The position numbers and the translations under genes are program-made. A DNA stretch of 43,221 nt from an uncultured Pelagibacteraceae bacterium (GTDB lineage Bacteria; Pseudomonadota; Alphaproteobacteria; Pelagibacterales; Pelagibacteraceae), in assembly GCA_902522225.1 (NCBI GenBank), contig CABYUS010000008.1, positions 1-43,221 on the forward strand, in the 5' to 3' direction. Under the pieces are notes generated by a model that worked only from the letters and a program-made list of their open reading frames with translations, searched no databases and was not told the origin of the DNA. Numbering within the stretch: the first letter of the stretch is position 1; every line of letters starts with the position of its first letter. This document shows positions 40,597-43,221 of this stretch, in pieces.

Positions 40597-40932
40597 CTAA
40601 ACTTTAAAGGACTCTCCACAACCACATCGTTCAGTTTCATTTGGATTATTAAATACAAAAGAAGACGAAAATTCATCTTTTTTAAAGTCCATTTCAGTCC
40701 CTAATAAATAAATTACTGCTGCTGGATCTATGAAGACTTTAACTCCTTTATCTTCAATTACTTCATCGGCTGGTCGAGCTTCTTTTGCATATTCCATTAT
40801 ATATGACATGCCAGCACAACCACCTGATTTTACTCCAATTCTTACACCTGTAGAATTTTCATGATCTTTAGACATGATTTCTTTTATTCTAATTGCAGCT
40901 TGATTGCTTAATGTAATTACTTGTTTGCTCAT
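40597..40932 (-). CDS. sufA: A-type iron-sulfur carrier
   Basis: A 111-residue HesB/IscA/SufA-type protein. The three cluster cysteines are present: SGGCAGMSY in the middle and CGCGESF near the C-terminus. It receives Fe-S clusters from the Suf scaffold and passes them to target proteins. It is the last suf gene in the leftward operon; its ATG overlaps the DUF59 stop by four bases. IscA, ErpA and SufA cannot be told apart by sequence alone, but the operon setting favours SufA. Confidence 0.92.
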   Translation of the reverse strand: MSKQVITLSNQAAIRIKEIMSKDHENSTGVRIGVKSGGCAGMSYIMEYAKEARPADEVIEDKGVKVFIDPAAVIYLLGTEMDFKKDEFSSSFVFNNPNETERCGCGESFKV

Positions 40933-41225
40933 AAGTTTAATTCAAGTTTTGCAGCTTCTGACATCATTGATTTATCCCATGGTGGATCCCAGACCAAATC
41001 AAGACTGACATCATTAACTTCTTTAATTTCTTTAATACTATCTTTTACTTCTTTTGGCAAACTTTCTGCAACTGGACAGTTAGGTGTGGTCAATGTCATT
41101 TTAACTTTCACGTCATTATTTATAATAGAAACGTCATAAATTAATCCTAATTCATAAATATTTACTGGTATTTCAGGATCATAAATTTTTTTAATTTCTA
41201 AGATTACTTTTTCTTTTAAATCCAT
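40929..41225 (-). CDS. DUF59/MIP18-family Fe-S assembly protein (SufT-like)
   Basis: A 98-residue protein with the MIP18 domain: IKKIYDPEIPVNIYELGLIY, then VKMTLTTPNCPVAESLPKEV with the conserved Cys, and a C-terminal LVWDPPWDKSMMSEAAK. The family helps mature Fe-S proteins (SufT, and Cia2 in eukaryotes). It lies between sufU and sufA with a one-base spacer on one side and an ATGA overlap on the other, so it is an integral part of the suf operon. Confidence 0.92.
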   Translation of the reverse strand: MDLKEKVILEIKKIYDPEIPVNIYELGLIYDVSIINNDVKVKMTLTTPNCPVAESLPKEVKDSIKEIKEVNDVSLDLVWDPPWDKSMMSEAAKLELNL

Positions 41226-41226
41226 T

Positions 41227-41694
41227 CTAATTATTTCCTTTATTTATTTCATCTTGCGTTTTATCAATTGCAGTTGTTAAAGTATGCCAAGATAAAGTAG
41301 CACATTTAACTCTCATTGGATATTGTTTTACACCAGATAAACACATAAGCTTAGTTTTTTCATCATCTTTTAAATTTTTAGATTTTAATTCAGGCGCTTC
41401 TTTAATCATTTCCAAAAAATCTTTTACAATTTCTTTGACTTCATTTTCTTCTTTGCCTTTTACCAAATCAGTCATAATGGATGCTGATGCCATAGATATA
41501 GCACAACCCTGACCTTCAAAAGAAATATCTTCAACTTTTTTATTTTCATCTAATTTTAAAAATACATGGACCTTATCACCACAAAGTGGATTATGACCAC
41601 TAGCATCTTTATTAAAGTTTTCAGTTTTACCAAGATTTCTTGGGTTCTTACCATGGTCTAAAATTATTTCCTGATATAATTCTTTTAAATTCAT
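41227..41694 (-). CDS. sufU: SufU/NifU-like Fe-S assembly protein
   Basis: A 155-residue IscU-fold protein. LYQEIILDHGKNPRNLG is the N-terminal signature. HNPLCGDKVHVFL, FEGQGCAISMASASIM and VKCATLSWHTL contain the three conserved zinc or cluster cysteines. SufU receives sulfur from SufS through its zinc site. The insert between helices (residues ~80-115) is typical of SufU rather than IscU. It overlaps the sufS stop by one base. Confidence 0.93.
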   Translation of the reverse strand: MNLKELYQEIILDHGKNPRNLGKTENFNKDASGHNPLCGDKVHVFLKLDENKKVEDISFEGQGCAISMASASIMTDLVKGKEENEVKEIVKDFLEMIKEAPELKSKNLKDDEKTKLMCLSGVKQYPMRVKCATLSWHTLTTAIDKTQDEINKGNN

Positions 41695-42911
41695 TATAAT
41701 TCAAAGATTTTTTTACATTTATTAATAGAATAATTTAATTTATCTAAATCCTCTTTTGTATTGTAAACACCAAGGGATGCTCTCGCAGACGCTGGCAAAC
41801 CAAGCTTGTCATGCAAGATTTGACAACAGTGATGTCCTGCTCTTATTGCAACACCATCCTCATCAAGTATTGTAGCAATATCATGTGGATGGATACCATC
41901 TATAGTAAAAGATAAAACTCCACCTTTATTTTTAGGGTTACCTATTAATTTAACTGAGTTATTTTTCCTTAAAATTTCCTCTCCATATTTAAGCAGTTCA
42001 TTCTCGTGATTTTCGATATTGTTAATGCCTATTTTATTTAAAAAGCTTATTGACTCGTTAAAAGCAATCACTTGAGCTGTTGCCATTGTGCCAGCTTCAT
42101 ATTTATTTGGAAGTTCACCGTATCCAATATCGTTTTTCTTAACCCAACCAATCATCCCTCCTCCACCTTGATATGGTGGCAAGTCTTCAAGCCATTTTTT
42201 TTTAGCATAAAGTACTCCTAAACCAGTAGGTCCATACATTTTGTGACATGAAATGGCATAAAAATCGCAATCTAAATCCTGCATATCTAATTTTATATGA
42301 GGTGCACTTTGACAGCCATCAACTAACACAGGTATACCTTTCGAGTGAGCAAGATCAACAATTTCTTTTATTGGTAAAATTGCCCCTGTTACATTCGACA
42401 GATGTGTAATAGCAATTATTTTAGTTTTATCAGTTATTTTTTTTTTTATTTCATCAATAGAAATATCTCCATCTTCATTAATTTCAGCAAATTCAATTTT
42501 AACACCCTTAGATTTTCTTAAATAATGCCAAGGTACATAATTAGAGTGATGTTCAAGTTCTGTCACTAAAACCTCATCTCCTTCTTTTAAGTACTTTTGA
42601 CCAAACGTACTAGCTACAAGATTTATTGCTTCTGTAGCGCCTTTAGTGAACACTATTTCATCTTTATCTTTAGCGTTAATATATTTTTGTACTGAAGTTC
42701 TAGTATTTTCATATAAATTGGTTGCAGCAACAGCTAAATAATGAACACTTCTTCCCACATTTGAAAATTCTTTTGTGTAAAAGTCATATATTCTGTCTAC
42801 AACGACTAGCGGTTTTTGAGAAGAGTTTGCGCTATCTAAATAAACTAAATCATGATTTTGTACTTTATCATTAAAAATGGGAAATTCTTTTTTTATTTTA
42901 TCGATATTCAT
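41694..42911 (-). CDS. sufS: cysteine desulfurase
   Basis: A 405-residue PLP enzyme of the group II (SufS/CsdA) type. YAISCHKMYGPTGLGVLYAK contains the PLP lysine, ELEHHSNYVPW the cofactor-stacking His, and AIRAGHHCCQ the active-site Cys. It releases sulfur from cysteine for Fe-S cluster assembly in the cytoplasm. It overlaps the sufD stop by four bases and the sufU start by one base, so all these genes are one transcription unit. The cysteine made by the cysE-cysK unit is its substrate. Confidence 0.95.
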   Translation of the reverse strand: MNIDKIKKEFPIFNDKVQNHDLVYLDSANSSQKPLVVVDRIYDFYTKEFSNVGRSVHYLAVAATNLYENTRTSVQKYINAKDKDEIVFTKGATEAINLVASTFGQKYLKEGDEVLVTELEHHSNYVPWHYLRKSKGVKIEFAEINEDGDISIDEIKKKITDKTKIIAITHLSNVTGAILPIKEIVDLAHSKGIPVLVDGCQSAPHIKLDMQDLDCDFYAISCHKMYGPTGLGVLYAKKKWLEDLPPYQGGGGMIGWVKKNDIGYGELPNKYEAGTMATAQVIAFNESISFLNKIGINNIENHENELLKYGEEILRKNNSVKLIGNPKNKGGVLSFTIDGIHPHDIATILDEDGVAIRAGHHCCQILHDKLGLPASARASLGVYNTKEDLDKLNYSINKCKKIFEL

Positions 42912-43221
42912 TCTTTTACACCGATTAAATTCTTTATTAAATTTTTAATTTCAACATCAGTTATCTTATCTACAACATCAAGAAGAAATCCATTAATTAA
43001 CAATTCTTTTGATTGATCGTAATTTAAACCTCTCGACATTAAATAAAATATTGAATCTTCATTTAAACTACCAGATGCAGAGCCATGAGAACACTTTACA
43101 TCATCAGCATAAATTTCTAATTCAGGTTTAGCATTAAATTCTGAATTTTTATTAAGCAATATTGCTTTACTCAGCTGGTATCCATCTGTTTTTTGCGCTT
43201 TTGAATTAACAAATATTTTTC
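42908..43221 (-). CDS. sufD: SufD, C-terminal part
   Basis: The gene runs past the right edge; about 104 C-terminal codons are visible. The reading frame is open to 43221, so the TTG at 43159 is not the real start. FVNSKAQKTDGYQLSKAILL followed by ADDVKCSHGSASGSL are hallmarks of the SufB/SufD beta-helix scaffold. The C-terminal helices (YLMSRGLNYDQSKELLINGF) fit SufD. It forms the SufBCD scaffold. Position directly before sufS, as in common suf operons, supports SufD over SufB. Confidence 0.92.
   Translation of the reverse strand, partial: KIFVNSKAQKTDGYQLSKAILLNKNSEFNAKPELEIYADDVKCSHGSASGSLNEDSIFYLMSRGLNYDQSKELLINGFLLDVVDKITDVEIKNLIKNLIGVKE

Overview
The window is AT-rich, almost fully coding DNA from a streamlined marine alphaproteobacterium, very probably of the SAR11 clade (Pelagibacterales). 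The reasons are its composition, spacers of usually 0-60 bases, many 1-4 base gene overlaps, and gene content typical of that clade: taurine transporter, DmdA-like demethylase, GFA protein, Suf system and many small transporters. I saw no rRNA, tRNA, CRISPR array, insertion sequence, integrase or phage gene. The longest spacer (3015-3216) is about 200 bases, so no gene-free stretch exceeds 300 bases.

Layout. (1) 1-9558 is a taurine region. A leftward operon carries taurine:pyruvate aminotransferase-like, alanine dehydrogenase, a SET-domain protein and the start of an FAD oxidoreductase. A divergent rightward run carries tauA, a terminator, tauB, a strongly enlarged tauC, a sugar-dehydrogenase-like beta-propeller, an Ldh_2-family dehydrogenase and a DhaL-like subunit. 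No xsc (sulfoacetaldehyde acetyltransferase) is present. (2) 9568-10011 is an unknown gene. (3) 10008-15530 is a leftward island: epoxide hydrolase, two small membrane proteins, a secreted nuclease/histidine-phosphatase fusion, a PhyH dioxygenase, a DmdA-like protein, a GFA protein and a 29-residue membrane peptide. (4) 15575-17486 holds DhaK and a phosphotransacetylase-family gene, then a LysE exporter and a 1-Cys peroxiredoxin on the other strand. (5) 18937-22522 is a sulfide unit: SQOR, ETHE1-type persulfide dioxygenase, CysE and CysK. (6) 22607-26663 is a run of about ten small proteins (NTF2-like, GYD, DUF1330, secreted, TPR, SMR-like), mostly of unknown role. (7) 26657-28944 runs leftward (DUF952, AhpD-like, glutamine amidotransferase, inositol-phosphatase family), divergent from a gamma-butyrobetaine-hydroxylase-like gene. 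(8) 30111-36529 runs leftward: flavodoxin-fold reductase, CcdA, PEP carboxylase, FAH hydrolase, a 38-residue membrane peptide and aldehyde dehydrogenase. (9) Two EamA transporters, a YbaK protein and glnA follow. (10) The suf operon (sufD end, sufS, sufU, DUF59, sufA) runs leftward toward a possible 55-residue gene that converges on the glnA terminator.

A sulfur theme links much of the window: taurine uptake and deamination, possible DMSP-type demethylation, sulfide oxidation or capture as cysteine, and Fe-S assembly. Three small ORFs below usual annotation cut-offs are described; two are single-span membrane peptides joined by ATGA overlaps to metabolic genes. Candidates for undescribed biology are the small-protein array at 22.6-25.5 kb, the secreted nuclease-phosphatase fusion, the enlarged TauC and these coupled micro-genes.
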